Of a stretch of 64,000 bases of DNA, positions 1 to 13,500 are shown one piece after another. The notes under the pieces are model-generated. The model made no database searches, had not been told where the DNA came from, and saw only the letters and a list, made by a program, of their open reading frames with translations. The stretch's first letter is position 1, and each line of letters begins with the position of its first letter. This stretch comes from Imbricaverruca yamaguchii (lineage: Eukaryota; Arthropoda; Thecostraca; Neoverrucidae), in the NCBI GenBank assembly GCA_034440575.1, contig JAOTOL010001634.1, forward strand, positions 2,539,501 to 2,603,500, given 5' to 3'. The position numbers were made by a program, and so were the translations under genes.

Positions 1-2888
1 GACTCATTCCCAAGAGATTTTGCACATGAGTAGCATGTTTATGCTCACCATCATGGATGGATTACACAAGCATCTCCTGCCACAATTCCAGATACAGATT
101 ATCTACGATGTGGTGTGCTAAGCCATGTGATCTGCTCATAACATGGCATTCCAATTGTTACCTTTAAGCCAAGTATCCATATATTGGGTATCTCCAAAAA
201 TAAACAAAAAACATGGACTGATGAGTATACTAATGGCTAAAATGGAGCTTACCAGACTGAAACAATATTCTAATTGACATGCTTCCATCACATTTCTGCA
301 TTATACTGCACCTGTTTAGATATCTTATACCTGACGAAAAACTATTATTTTAACACTGAATTAAGAGCCCTTGGAGCGGCATTCACAAATTTTGTGTGGT
401 CATATCTCCTCTCAGTATACATGTGGAAAGTAAGGGCTTGTCAATGGGAAAAAATGGAGGGGATTTGGGGATTTGTAAGCTAAATTCTTTCCATGGATGG
501 AGCAATCACCCATGCCATGAAAATACACCAAATTGTGAATCAACCGAAAGTGCGCATCTTTGTGAAGACCATAATAAAATACTCACATGTTGAAAACAAT
601 GTGTTCCTATAACAGCCATGGACTATGGTCCTCTGCAACGTTTGAAGCATCTGTTAACCTGAAAACAAACAAAGGTGAATGTAATATGCCCATGTAATAT
701 AACCAATACAACTTAAACCAGCATTTTACTTTTTGTGTCAAGGTCTCATGCTTCAGATGTTCTTTTCACTTGATCTTGAGCTTCATTTTGTGATTCAAGC
801 TCTAATGTCCCTGGGTTCCACCACTTGGTTAATGCATGTTTTGTTAAATATGACTATGAGTTCAGCATTGGTAATCTTCATGCTTGTTGATTCAATTGAT
901 AATATAAATTGTCTTGGTTCTTTAGTGTGTTTGTGTAGCACATCATCATAGTTCATGGTGGTCAGGATTACAATGAGCATGGCCATCTCTGTACATTGTC
1001 AACATTTCATGTTAACCTAAGACATTTTCAAGACAGTATGTGGGAAAGGTCACTTTGAATGAAATATACAAACTTCATATTTATATTTTGGATAACCAGT
1101 CATGTGTGTTTGTGTGTTATGTGAGTGGGTGCTGGAAGTACTAGAAATGTAAATTTCCAGTATTACACTTCAACACATGCCACTGGGGCATCATCCCTTG
1201 TAGAGTTTGAGTGTTCCACCCACATTTATTTGCTTGTTGATTATTAACAGAGTTAAATTATTCCTGAAATATGGTAGAATATGCCACTTTCTGAACACTC
1301 AATCAACATCCTTCTCCTGGAAGTATCAGCACCGCAGCATCTTGATGATTGCTGCTTGATTCTGTAGCAGCTTCTTGATGCTTGCTTATGAGTTCTTCAT
1401 GTCCCCTTTCTAACAGTACTTTGTTTATAAGCACCATGGCCATACTCTCAACAAGGGATGGTGCTACATAAACATTTCACTATGCAATTACAAGCAAAAT
1501 TGCATAATGTGATATGGCATCTAGTGTCATTGTGTACCATAGGTATTTTTTCTTGCTTTCCTAAACATAGCTCTTCCTTCATTATGAATACCAAAACAAC
1601 TGATGGAGTTATAGGCATAAGTACATCATGGGCTCAAATATGAGTCTGAAAGACATGAAAGCATTTTAAATGATAGCAAACTTGTGCATCCAATTGTGCT
1701 CCTTTTGACATCTCAGACCTAATCAAAAATCATAATTTTTGCACCATATTGCAGGGTGGTCTTCTAAGAGTCAGATGGACTCATTTTGGCATGCATCAGA
1801 AAGAGTTCACCAGATCAACCTCTTGCATAAAGGATCCCTTTAAGATGGTGCGAGACTCTCCAGACAATATACACCAAGTATTTGATATGTCCATGATTTA
1901 TGAGGAACTCTTGTGCTGCTGGGGACCATTTCAGCCTTGTATGGCACTTGGGCAGTCTTGTGGATAATGCATGCCTTAAAGTTGAAAGTAAGACATAAAA
2001 GATTAGTGCAACCATGAGTCACAAGGGCCCTTCTTGGTTGCACTCTGTACACTCAGCCAGTTCCCACCAAATATGTCAATCAGCCCTATCTGGAATACTG
2101 GGAAGCAAGCCCTCTATTCTTGCAATGATTGTCTATGTGCTGCTACTGAGAGTGCAATAATGTCAGGTTGAAAGTGCAATACTGTCAGGTTGAGTTGGGC
2201 TAGGCTTTAATGTCTTCAAAACAAACAATTTGATAACCTTAGCCACATATATTAAGATAAAGTATACAACCTGAAATAACAAGGTTAGACATAAAACAAG
2301 GTATTACTGTAGCATAACAATGTTATGATTTTTACAAACATTTTACCTCCATGAATCATACAGAGGTTAAGTTTGGAAAAGTTATGCTAGTTTAGGCTTT
2401 TGTTGTAAGTTACATGGTTGGGAGAAAAGTGTGAGGGGGAATTCCAGCAAGAAATATGAGGTAGTTATTTGGGTTTTAGGATGCCTTAATAAAAAACAAC
2501 AAAAAACAAAAACAAACCTGAGCCTTCCTAAAAACATTCATGATAGGCAAGGTTAGGTTAGGTTTTTAAGTTGAAAATTGATGAGAAAGAAATTGTTTGA
2601 AATTTGTCATGTCCAAGGATCCAAGTAGGCTAGGTTATGTTAGGTTAGGTTCTTAATCCAAACATTTCTTTAAAGAATGAAATTGCTTCCAATGTTTGCA
2701 TTACAAAAGTGTTGCATGGAAAGCTTGTCTAGGTTATATTAGGTTATGCCACTTTTTATTCATTTTGAACATTACTTTTCATGCTATACCTATTACCCAA
2801 CTCAAAATGCCTTTATTGGTGTGCCTTTGCCAGTGTATTTGTGCTTCATGATGTTTTATGAAATCTTGGAATTTATATTTCCAATACA

Positions 2889-2985
2889 ATGTTTATGAAT
2901 GTGACTAAGGTGATGGGAACACTCATTTTATATGCAAATGCTTACTTTTCAGGTTGGGAGCAAAATAACACAAAAATGGGCTTGG
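2889..2985 (+). repeat. Dispersed AT-rich repeat, copy 1
   Basis: Contains the shared block (T)GAATGTGACTAAG ... ATGCAAATGCTTACTTTTCAG ending in a CAAAATAACACAAAA-like segment. The same block recurs near 8.4, 40.9, 41.45, 42.1 and 42.35 kb. No ORF or terminal repeat was identified, so the element class is unknown. Confidence 0.55.
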
Positions 2986-4911
2986 AGTTAGCTCACAGCA
3001 TGAGATGATATGTTCAACAAGTAACATAACATAAGCTAACCTATCTTAACCTCCCTTTGGAAGCAAAAATCCCATGTAAAAATTGCAACTTATGAAGTGA
3101 CTTAATTATTTTAATCCAACTGAAGAAAAAACTAACCACACCTGACCTAAGCCAGCATAAGCTTTTTAATTTAAAAAATATTGTTTTTAATTTTAAAAAA
3201 ATGAACTTAAAAACCTAAACCAACTTGAAAACATAAAAACCAAACCTAGACCATTTGTTTACTTTATGGAGGCAAAGGTGCATAAAACCATTCTTGTTAC
3301 CCCCTTCAAAGGGAGAAGTCAAATCATGTTAGTACATTTATATGCATTGCACATGAAAAGGAAATTCCATAAAATTCCACATTTTCCAAAGTGTAAATTT
3401 ATCAAAAGCAGTAATAAACAAATTGTTGGCCAAAAATTAGTATAGTGGCTCCTATAGATTTACCATGAAGGAACATGTCCCATGGGTGGAGCATCACAGA
3501 CATATGAAAAATATACTCTAAAACGATGTTCTGAGATACGAGTGCCATAAACCTGTCTGGTGTTGAAGCATCTGCACCTACCCTTAAAACGAAATAAACG
3601 CCAATTCTCGCAGAATGCTTCCGGTCTTATATCTGAGAAAATCCAAGGCCTATGGAGCGAGGTTGGATAATAACGTCAGCTGACTAACCGACAGAGCGGA
3701 CCGAAGCGTAAACAAGAATGATTTTGAAAAACCGTAAGCCGCGGCAGGGGATAAAGTTGGTGTAGTTTTACAAAAATGTATACGACTAAAACAAAAGGTG
3801 CTACAACCTGTAAACTACCGGATTATTGCTCAAACGTGTTTTCTTGGTGTGATTTTGAAATAAATGCGTGTAATTATCGCTTATTTTACTTGAACTAGGC
3901 CGCCAAACACAAACATTTCTATCACGCCGTAGTCCACTCATACACACGGCATGTAATAGTGCGGCTCGTACAATACATTTGTGGAGGAATTTAGAGCTAC
4001 GTTTATGATGCGATGACTGTATGCATGCGCAAATAGTGAATAAACCAATAGTATTATTATTACGTGTATTTTACGTGATGTTATGGGGAGGGGGTTGCCA
4101 CAGGACGAACACTAGAACCAGAGTATATTAAAGGCTAGAACTACTTTCGAAGGGGCTATATCGAGCGGTCCATATTGAAGTCAGAGTATCCCGGTCGGGG
4201 AGGGGGTCGGAGAGGTACCCGGCTGTCATCCCGCACACCATGGTTGATGCATCGAAGATGCATGCCTGATGTCATAAGCACAGCGTATTCCTCCCTTAAA
4301 TAATCAGCCTAAAATTAATGCTTTCCTCATGACCAAACCAAATCCCGCCACCCTTACTCTCAAAGGGTGGAGGCTGTCAGAGGGTTATCATTCAATTCTT
4401 ATTGACTCCCATAATAAATCTGGGCATTCCGGGGTTTGCGTGTGGTGGGAGTGCGGGGGGGGGGTGCAGAGGTCTCCATTTTTCCTTTCGCGTGCTGGTG
4501 GCACGCATTTGCCTTACACTCAGAATATTTATTGAGAGGAACGAAACGAACACGTATCGTGGAAGTGAGGTTTACAGTTTGTTTTAGTTTGAAGCATACA
4601 AATTATAATTGGTCAAACTCCAACCAGTTTGGCTCTAGAGAGCTGCCACTTCCTGAACAGAATAGTATGGTGGAAGCACATGTTGCACTGCTCCGGGAGC
4701 TGACCCTGATATGTGGTTTACAGAGCATTACCTGGTTTATCCGGACCGAGGCATGGGTCAGCTAAGGAAGAACAGCTAACAGCTAGAGCTGAGGTATATC
4801 CATTCATTCACAGTTTGAAGCATAACTTGTGGTGCGGACCAGATGACACGTGGCCCCGCCATGAATAATTGCGTACTGATAATAGTACTGATGGTATAAA
4901 ATAAAAGAACG

Positions 4912-4934
4912 TATATATATACATATATATATAT
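4912..4934. repeat. (TA)n microsatellite
   Basis: Short interrupted TA dinucleotide run. Confidence 0.8.
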
Positions 4935-5033
4935 GCTAACATGTGCCATTTAAATCGCACGTATAAACATTACAAATAGCATATAGCATTATCTACACCC
5001 CCAGGAGCCCGACTAAGCTTATCCATCGCCTGC

Positions 5034-5345
5034 TTATGGGTCCGACGCACCCTTGCCAGCATGGAAAACACAAAACACGATCTCGAAATGTTTGAGGCAT
5101 TCCATCCACTGCGCGGACGGAATGCGGAGTTCACCGTGACTCAGCAGTCTGGTCCATTCGGCTGCTACCAGCACCTCCTCCTCTGCATTGTCTCCTGTTG
5201 GTGGAAATAGAGCCCGGAGATTGTGGTTCCTCTTTGCAAACTTGGTGCCGATGTAGCCGGCGACATAGGCCATGTCGTATCAAACAGACTGCTGCTCATA
5301 CTCAGATAGCTCTGTCACAACCGTCTTCTGCACACCCAGCTGTTG
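5034..5345 (-). pseudogene. DNA-transposon transposase C-terminal fragment (P/THAP-like, tentative)
   Basis: The minus strand reads a piece with the motif AYVAGYIGTKF, then a hydrophilic alpha-helical stretch (about 79 aa). An in-frame TGA sits a few codons upstream of the motif, and ELSEYEQQSV precedes it. A YVAGY(V/I)-x-K(F/L) motif is typical of the C-terminal part of P-element/THAP-type and some other cut-and-paste transposases. There is no intact start, no catalytic region and no terminal inverted repeats, so this is a remnant. Class assignment rests on one short motif and could be wrong. Confidence 0.35.
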
Positions 5346-6669
5346 CGGATCGACGATCTCCAGTCCACTGTCCAGTTATCTTCATACTAGCTCTGTCCTC
5401 TCCAGAACCGACCCACAGCTGCTTCTGAAGCACTGCAGGTCACCTTCTGCGCTGCCGGTCGACGCCTCCCGGCTAGTACCACTGGGCCGGTCGAGAGCCG
5501 AGGTCGGGAAATTTGGAGACGGCGCAGCTTCCGGTCGCACCGACGCCTGGCTTGACACGGCCGCGGCGTCGCCGATGAGCAAAGACGTGCACGGTGCAAC
5601 AGATCGACCGTTGACGGGCTGGCGTTCGACTTTTTGTGAAAACTTTGAGCATGTTTACCGCCTCCCTGGCAGCAGGGCTCTTTGCCACAAGTAATGCACC
5701 CTGAGACATGTTGAACTCCTGCTGAAGTAGCTTCAACTGCTTCTGACGATTCAACTGATGATAAAAATGATATCGATTACAATCGCCTCAGGCGTCATAT
5801 ATGTAGCCAAACGACACCCTAGCAGCTGATTGCTAATGTCCAGCTCTGAAGAGAACCTATGTCCTTGGTTTTATTCGGAGCTCTCCAATATCGTTTCGTA
5901 ACTGGTGACATCACATGGGCTGGACAATTGCTCAGTCTCGTAGGAGCTCCAGCCGAACTTACGTGTTTTCCACACAAAATTTCCGATCTTAAATACCATG
6001 AAAATTGGACAAAATCTGGTTCATTAAAAAGCTTAAATAATTTTGTCCACGAATATGAGCCTTATTTTCTCCTATCTCTAGGACGTTTTGCTTGGACCTA
6101 CGCTGACTACATTCATGTTGAGCGCCACAGGAATCGCGCGGTGCCACGGATAGTAGCAGCGTGATGAGACAGGCCATCTGAAGATCACGGCCGGGAAGGA
6201 GGGGTAGGAGCAAGTAAGAGATAACTGTTGCAGCATAATTCCTCCCCACTCGATGCAGGGGCGTAAACAAAGGTGGGGCACTAGGGGCGTGTGTCTCCCA
6301 TGGGAAGGTGGAAGCCCTCCGACCAGGAAAATGCGCCAACATTATATTTAGGCTACCACGGGAGGCACCGATACCGATTGGAATATCACGCCCTGAACAC
6401 TCATGTGCAGATACGGAACCTGCACCTGGGTTTCAGGATTTTTTCCCCATTTTGCATTAATATGCGTCTAGACCAAGGGTGTTCTTTAATATTTTTTTTT
6501 CGGGACAAGTGCCCCTTCAGTGTTGGCTTTGTCCCCTAATAATTTAGACTTTTGATTAGCATAGGGTGCCTTCCATGGAGCATGTGCCCTATCGATGTGG
6601 GGCTTCCCATTGACTTCATTAATTTTGCACCCCAATAATCCATGGTATAATAATTAGGATTATAATATA

Positions 6670-6741
6670 CACACACATACATATATATATATGCGCGCAG
6701 ATATATGTATACGCATATATATTTATATGCATATATATAAA
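6670..6741. repeat. TA-rich microsatellite
   Basis: Degenerate TA/CA/GC alternating tract of about 70 bp. Confidence 0.7.
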
Positions 6742-8108
6742 TGCCGGCCATTTCAGATTATGAAGTAGAAATATATGAAAACCTCAATGAAATACGAATA
6801 TATTATTGTATTGCTGGCCATTTTAAATCTGAAAACTTGCCGGTAATTTATGAAGTATTTGAACAGGACTCCGGTACAATGGCGATGGGTTTGGCACCTT
6901 GCAGCGCCAAATTAAATTGTCCCTACTCACCTCAGCATAAGATAATAATGGGTACTTATGAAATATACTGGTCGAAATCCGGCGACTATTTGCACAACTA
7001 TTTGCAAGTATTTGCAACATTGAGTCTTGATCACTGAAAGGTGCTTACTTAGACCTCCAATGTAAAATCCAGCCCATGAAATATAGGTGTTTCTGTTGTT
7101 GGAAAAGGTAAGGTGGTGTGAACAGTAAGAGCAGTTCCTCCCACAACCTCAAAACACTGCTGCTTAAAGTTGTTGATTCCTTGGTATTTTTCAAGGAAAC
7201 ATTCGGAGACGAAAACCTTGAATTTTCCCATGCATCAGCCTTGAAGGCCTGTCGATAACATTGGCCATGAGTGTGTCCCAGAATGAGGCCACAGAGTGAC
7301 CAACCTCCTCCCTGAACGGATGAAACTTCAATTGGAATTGACCTGAAATTGAATATGTAGTGTACTGAAGCTTATAATATTGGTACGAATGTATGCAGAC
7401 ATGTTTCAGCCTTATTTTCCACATCATTTTGGAATAAGGGAAAACCACACATATGACTAAAGCTGTTCTCAAACATTACTACCAGGTATTTGTACTGAAT
7501 GCTGAAATTATTTACCTTACTTGTCCGAAAAAGTGATACTTAGTGCTTTATTCATCTTTTTAGGCACGCATGGCCACAAATCCTCCTCTTAATAGCATCC
7601 TTTGCACTGCAGTTGGTCCAATTTTTGTCCTGAGTGCACCCAGTGTGCCTCTTCCTTTATGGGTCATGTGTCTTTGTGAACCAGCTAATGCACACAGTGC
7701 ACCTCAAGTTACCAAAATGTATGGTCTAGGATGTGACCATCCAGAAAGGATGTTCCAATGCATATGAACTCCAGTAAGAAAATGGCATTAATTATGCATG
7801 GTAGTTCACAACCAAATTGAATTGACAAAAGCATCACAGTTGAAAATGAGGATATTTCCATCAAAATGCACTTTAATCCTGCCCTTAAAGCTCTGGAGCG
7901 ATTCCGACATGTATATACTGATACACATATCATTACAAAATGATTTTGATAAACTGCATCTCAGGTGCTTCCCACTTAACTACAAAATACCATACCTTCT
8001 TATTACTTAGCACAGGAATAGAGAACAGATAATGAGGAACATACCAAGCCAAGTATACTTCCTTTTTAGTGCCATCTAATGGTTTCCATATGCTGGGCAA
8101 TGGGTATT

Positions 8109-8146
8109 TGGGCTTTAGGGCGCATCGACCATGTTGATCATATAGC
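8109..8146 (-). mobile_element. Mini-retroposon copy with 13-bp TSD
   Basis: A 38-bp insertion flanked by the exact direct repeat GGCAATGGGTATT (8096-8108 and 8147-8159). On the minus strand it begins at the family's usual 5' end (GCTATATGATC) and ends in GCGCCCTAAAGCCCA. The rest of the family tail overlaps the duplication. Confidence 0.75.
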
Positions 8147-8371
8147 GGCAATGGGTATTGAACTATGGTTATATATGTCATAATATTTATATTGTTCTCA
8201 TCTGGTGTTCACGACACATTCAATGCTATAATATTCCAAGGCATAGGTAGCAAAGCTTTTTCTCCAAAGGGAGGTTCGGATAGGTTAGGTTGAGTTATGG
8301 TGTAGTTTTGTCTTTACATTTAATTTCATGTTCTACCTAAACAAAAGTACTTTTTTGTTGTTAATACACAT

Positions 8372-8442
8372 ACAACCTGAAAAGTAAGCATTTGCATAGA
8401 AAATGAGTGATTACATCATCATAGTCACCTTCATAAACATTG
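8372..8442 (-). repeat. Dispersed AT-rich repeat, copy 2
   Basis: Inverted copy of the block at 2,889. It carries CTGAAAAGTAAGCATTTGCAT and then GTCACCTTCATAAACATTG. Confidence 0.55.
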
Positions 8443-8961
8443 CATTAGAATGATGCATTCCAAGGATTCACAAAACGCATTGAAGCATACATTTACAGGT
8501 AAGCCCAGGTTCATATTTGACAAATTCAACTATGGTTTCAATTTCAATTCGTGAAACTTTAAGCGTTATGAATGATAACGTGTTGAGGATTGTTGTATCC
8601 CATGAACTAAATAAATTATGCACCAAGCTTAAGTGCATGTTTAAGACTCAGGAATCCAAACAACATTATTCAGTCTCATCTTTCAATTTCCCATGTCAAC
8701 AATCAGAAACACCGAATACCAAACACCCTTATGTCTTCACTGCGTCACAACTGAATTTGAGCCAGGTTTTAAAACGTATTTGGAATGTTTACATGACGCC
8801 ACCACATATACCAAAATCATGGTAGATTATTCTAGAAATCCAGCACATCTCGGGTTACGTCACTTGGGCTGGAACTAGAAAACCTACTAGGTTCCGTTGT
8901 ACCCTTTAGTCTTAGTACTCAGATTTTATTCTTCTGCAGCATTTTGCACTCACGAATCGAG

Positions 8962-9027
8962 ATGGCTTCAGCGCTGAGGAGGGGTGTCGTGACTGCAGAG
9001 AAAGCCTGGAAACATGCAAGGCAATTG
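8962..9027 (+). CDS. SUCLA2: SUCLA2 coding exon 1 (start codon, presequence)
   Basis: Starts at ATG in AGATGG context and encodes 22 residues beginning [17 protein letters not shown], basic and amphipathic as in mitochondrial targeting peptides. Donor is TTG|GTGAGA, phase 0. Chosen because no other upstream exon joins exon 2 in frame with a plausible presequence; this exon is not family-conserved, so it is inferred. Confidence 0.65.
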
Positions 9028-10476
9028 GTGAGAACTATGGGGACTTGTAAAGTGATTAAGTGATACATGTGGTCAGTTTAGGTTTTCAACAATGAAAGAT
9101 TCGGTGTCATTGTAGTTGCTTAGTTTATAGTAGGCAATACTGGCGCTCCGACATCGACTGGGTGTTTTTCTTCAGCTTACATAAGCTATGGTAACTAGGT
9201 ACGTAATGATGATTTGGAGTGCTGCTTGGTCTGCAAGTTATGTTCCCATTAAGCTCAGTGGTTTCTATAAACACTTGTTTCTTAGCAGTAGTAGGTCTGA
9301 CACAGTTAACGAAAATGCTAAGGTAGGTATTGTGCTTCAAGGTGGTGATAATAAAAGTTTTATTCACATTTTGCTGCATAAAGCAAGCAGATGGGTTAGA
9401 TTAGGTATTGTTTTCTTAAGTTGGGATTTTTCCCAATTTTTTTCTTCTGAAACTATCAAAGAGAATTTGGAAATTGGTGTCCTAAGGCAGCCAATTTCAA
9501 ACCAGAAGCCCTGGACCTACTATAATTGTATTGGGGCTGCTCTTGGGCATATGCTGGTGGGTCCAGGAGAGTGGTGTCCCACAGGGGAGCATACTTAGCA
9601 TTGCTCTGTTTACAATTTCAATCATTGCTAGAGAAAACAGACTATCACTGAGTATTGAAAGGCCACTTTTTGTTGATCATTTTGCTATCTGTCAGTGACA
9701 GTCATGATTGAACTGGTTGTGCATCTGTATGTCAGACAGCTACAAGATCATTTCCTTCACCACCACAGGCATCTGTGTATACTACTAAGTTTGTTGCAAT
9801 CATTAAGGCATTATCCTTCCTTGAGGTTGGAGATGAAGCCCAACATTTTATTGGAACAGATTGGTTTAGTAGCAGTCAGGTTCTTCAGTCTTTTTATATA
9901 TCAAACCATTTTGCTGAAGAAATCTTAGAACATTTGACATTATTGGGTAGAGCAGGTAAGATGATTATTTGGGTACCTCTGTTGGGTACCAAGCTATATC
10001 TGTATCACAGGAAATACAGGAAATAAGCTGGTATACACTGCAACAAAGCATGCAGTGCAGTTATGTGGGAACAAAGCTCTGCCCCTCCCTGCCAGGGATT
10101 ACTATGCAAATGTGTGCCTCCCTCCAAGAAAAATAGCAGGAAAGCTGGAACTCCCAGGTTTTAATCAAACTTCTATTTATAAAGTTGGTTCTGGCACCAT
10201 GGACATTATTGCTGAAAAAATGTAGTAGAGTAGAGGTGATTCTGACATGCTTTTGAATAGGGCACATATGCAACCCATTGTTACCTTTTGAGAAGGGAGG
10301 TGGTGCTATGCTGTTCCCCATGTTGTTCACAGATGACAGTTCAACACATTCTGTTTTCTTGTCCCAACTTCATGATGGACAAAGATGTCACTCCAGCATC
10401 CATCTCCATGAATTGCCATTCTTTGATATTTTAGGTAACAAGTTGGTGATCATTCAGACAGATCAAATATATATAT

Positions 10477-10551
<75 letters not shown>

Positions 10552-13500
10552 TGTCCAGTTGAATGTAATTTATCCATTTCAAAAATACACATCCTGCCAA
10601 GTGTAATGGAAAAAAGGGGGATATGGGTACTACATAACCAATAGCAGTTGCTGCGCCCCTAAACCCACATAATCAATCAATGCTGGAAAGTACTCTTACA
10701 AAAAGAGCAGATGTGACAAGTATGTTATACAGAGGGAATATCACTCCTGGTAATTGCTATGAATGGCAATCCTGCAGATAGCATGGCTAATTGGAATGGC
10801 TTATGGGCATTGCCTGTAAATGTTCACATCAACATGGTGGACATACTACTGGCTGCTTAGTATGTATATGATTTGATGCAGCAAAAGGTACTGAAACCAG
10901 TGGTGTTTCTTGAAGGGAAATCTGAAATAAAAGCCAGGAAATTAATATTTAGGCAGTGTGTGATTTTATATTCAACAAATTGATGGCATTTTGGTACCAT
11001 ATTTCCATTCAGCTAGCTCAAACTAGCCATGAGCACCAGCATGAGTTATTTCCAGTCATCTGCTGTCAATTCTAGACCTTAACCTATGCCATGCATATAC
11101 AATACAAGAGTTGTGTCAGTCAAGTAGAATGACATGCATTTGGCTAGGCCACTGTGGACAACAGAACACATTGACACAGCTTAGTGCTGCGTACAATCTC
11201 GACCCAGCAATGAATGGGTGTTCGGCAGGTACCGGTGGCCAGTGGCACGCACCTACAGCTGGAGCAGCGGCGATATCTCAACGTGCACGAGCACGTGAGC
11301 TTCTCGCTGCTGCGCAACGCCCAGGTGCCGGTGCCCGACTTCTATGTGTGCCACACGGCGGAGGAGGCGGCCGAGAAGACGGCCCAGCTGGCCTCCACCG
11401 ACAGCGTGGTGAAGGCGCAGGTGCTGACCGGCGGCCGCGGCAAGGGCGTCTGGAAGAACGGAGCGCGCGGCGGCGTCAAGCTCGTCTTCACGTCAGTGCT
11501 GACCCAGCTGGTGCTGTTCCCTGTGCTGTGTTGCAGTCTGACAAGTAGTGGACGTCAGTGTCTTTCAGCTGATTTTCTGATTTGGGCAAGATGAGGGTAA
11601 GATTCCTGATTTTTGGTGATCAGGGATTGATCAAAGTTCCACATTGTATATTTACAACTTCCACATACGGTATGTTCAATTTTGCGGGCTTCGGAAATGG
11701 GGTGTAAAATGTGTAAGATTGCGGTAGCTTAAAAATGTTGACAATGGTCAACAGAATCTGAGTTAGAATCTATTTTGAGATAATGAGCCACCTGGTTCGC
11801 CAAGCGACACCCCACTGGCTAGAGCGCCGGCTAGAGCCTCTCACAAACAGTTGAAACAATTTTCATGTTTAAAATAGAATCAGCTGTATGCTATTCCATT
11901 TCTACTCGTTCTCACGCATTCTCCAGGAATATCTTATGTACACATCCTGATGCCAAGCTGAGCGAATTTGTACACCATGTGCACAACTCGTTAATGTGGT
12001 TCGGGTTTCAAATGTTGCATTGCATTACTATCCAGAATTCAATGTTTTTCTAAAAGAGGTTTGATGCCAACTGCATCATGCATATTGTGATGATAGGATG
12101 GAATAGTTAGCTGGTATGAAGAAGAAAGCCCAGGAAAAGATGAAGAGAATCAAAACAGTCGCTAAAGATGACATTATTAAGTTATGCTGTGCTTTTTCAA
12201 GGTTACAAGTTTAGACACAGCGGTTGCTTGGTTATTTATTGGCTTTACGACACATCAACCGTTGAGTCACGTAGCATCGCCAATCTCTCACGCTGATTGG
12301 TCGCGGGCGAAGAGTAGCGACAGGTGAGATTGGACACAATGGGGTGTACCAATCGTGAGCAGGTGATCGCCAACGTGCCTGCTGTGACTAATCACTCATC
12401 CCGGCAGTGTTCCAGCAAAATATTTCATATTCTAGTCATATGCCTATTCTTGTTTATTGTGATGCATCATTGAGGCATCATCCCTTCGCTATAAGATGTA
12501 CTTAATCTCTTAGTGATCACAGAACGTCGACCAACATTGATCGTAATAATATTGCTTGAACTTCCGGGGACATATTGCTGTTGCGTACAAGCCCACTCAA
12601 TCGGTGGCGGAAGGCTTTCAAGCGTTCCATACAGGATCTTTCGCCTGCAAATTCGAGAGATGTTGCACCTTCCTGAACGGGCGCAAGTTTCCGATCAGAA
12701 AATGATACTCCCAATCCTGAAGAAAGTAACTACTCGCAGTTTCTACTTTAGTCGATTGTGTTGTTCAAAATATGGTAAATTTGTTACAGAAACCATTGCA
12801 TGTTTTTAGCACATGCTACACATTGTTGGCTTGTGTAGTGTACCTGCCGATGACGGTGTACAAAGTCCTATTAGTTCGAAAAAGCTATCGCAGGCCTCGT
12901 CGGAAAAGTCGACACAGGCTGCATAGAGACATCTTCCCATGTGTTGCTGAGTGTCTTCTCGTCAACAAACAAATCACTGTGATGCCCGGAAAACGGTGCC
13001 AGGCAGTTCGACTGCGTCACACAGCTCATCTGCTTGCCTTCACGTAAAAAATAGTTTGTGCAATTGGACGAAAGATAATAGTTGTCTTGCGCGCGACCGA
13101 CGCAGTCAATGCGCTCCGAAACCCTTCCCCAACCCCCTCCAGTTTTGCGCGCCACTAGTTCCCCGTGGCTGGGCGCTGTATGACCTTCGCAATCGATGCG
13201 CCCCTAAACCCAAATAACCAACCAAATTATCCGTCCCAGTCGTGATTCCGTGATGCTGGGGGCCACGGCGGGCGTCACGACGCCGCTGTAGTCTATGAAG
13301 ACGTGCAACTCGCGTCACTGTGGGGGCGGGTAGCCTAGGGCTAAGTCGCTCGTCTCACAATCGAAAGGTTGTGGGTTCGAATCTCACCTGTCGCTACTCT
13401 TCGCCCGCGACCAATCGGCGTGAGAGATTGGCGACGCTACATGGCTCAACGGTCGATGTGTCGTAAAACCAATAACCAACCAACTAGCGTTACTGTCGTG

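Larger units (their letters stand above)
1..8900. other. AT-rich gene-free stretch upstream of SUCLA2
   Basis: No ORF here resembles a protein family I know, apart from the transposon fragment near 5.0-5.3 kb. The sequence is AT-rich, with scattered AGGTTAGG/CCTAACC motifs (about 2.5-2.75 kb, 3.0-3.25 kb, 8.27-8.3 kb) and copies of a dispersed repeat listed separately. About 3.5-4.25 kb is richer in CG dinucleotides and could hold a promoter or 5' UTR exon for SUCLA2, but no splice or TATA signal there decides it. A G-run lies near 4,456 and TA-rich tracts near 4,912 and 6,670. Confidence 0.6.

Noticed and set aside
2550..2660. Telomeric TTAGG repeats
   Set aside because: Only two or three AGGTTAGG units occur per site, scattered inside dispersed repeats, not a telomere array.
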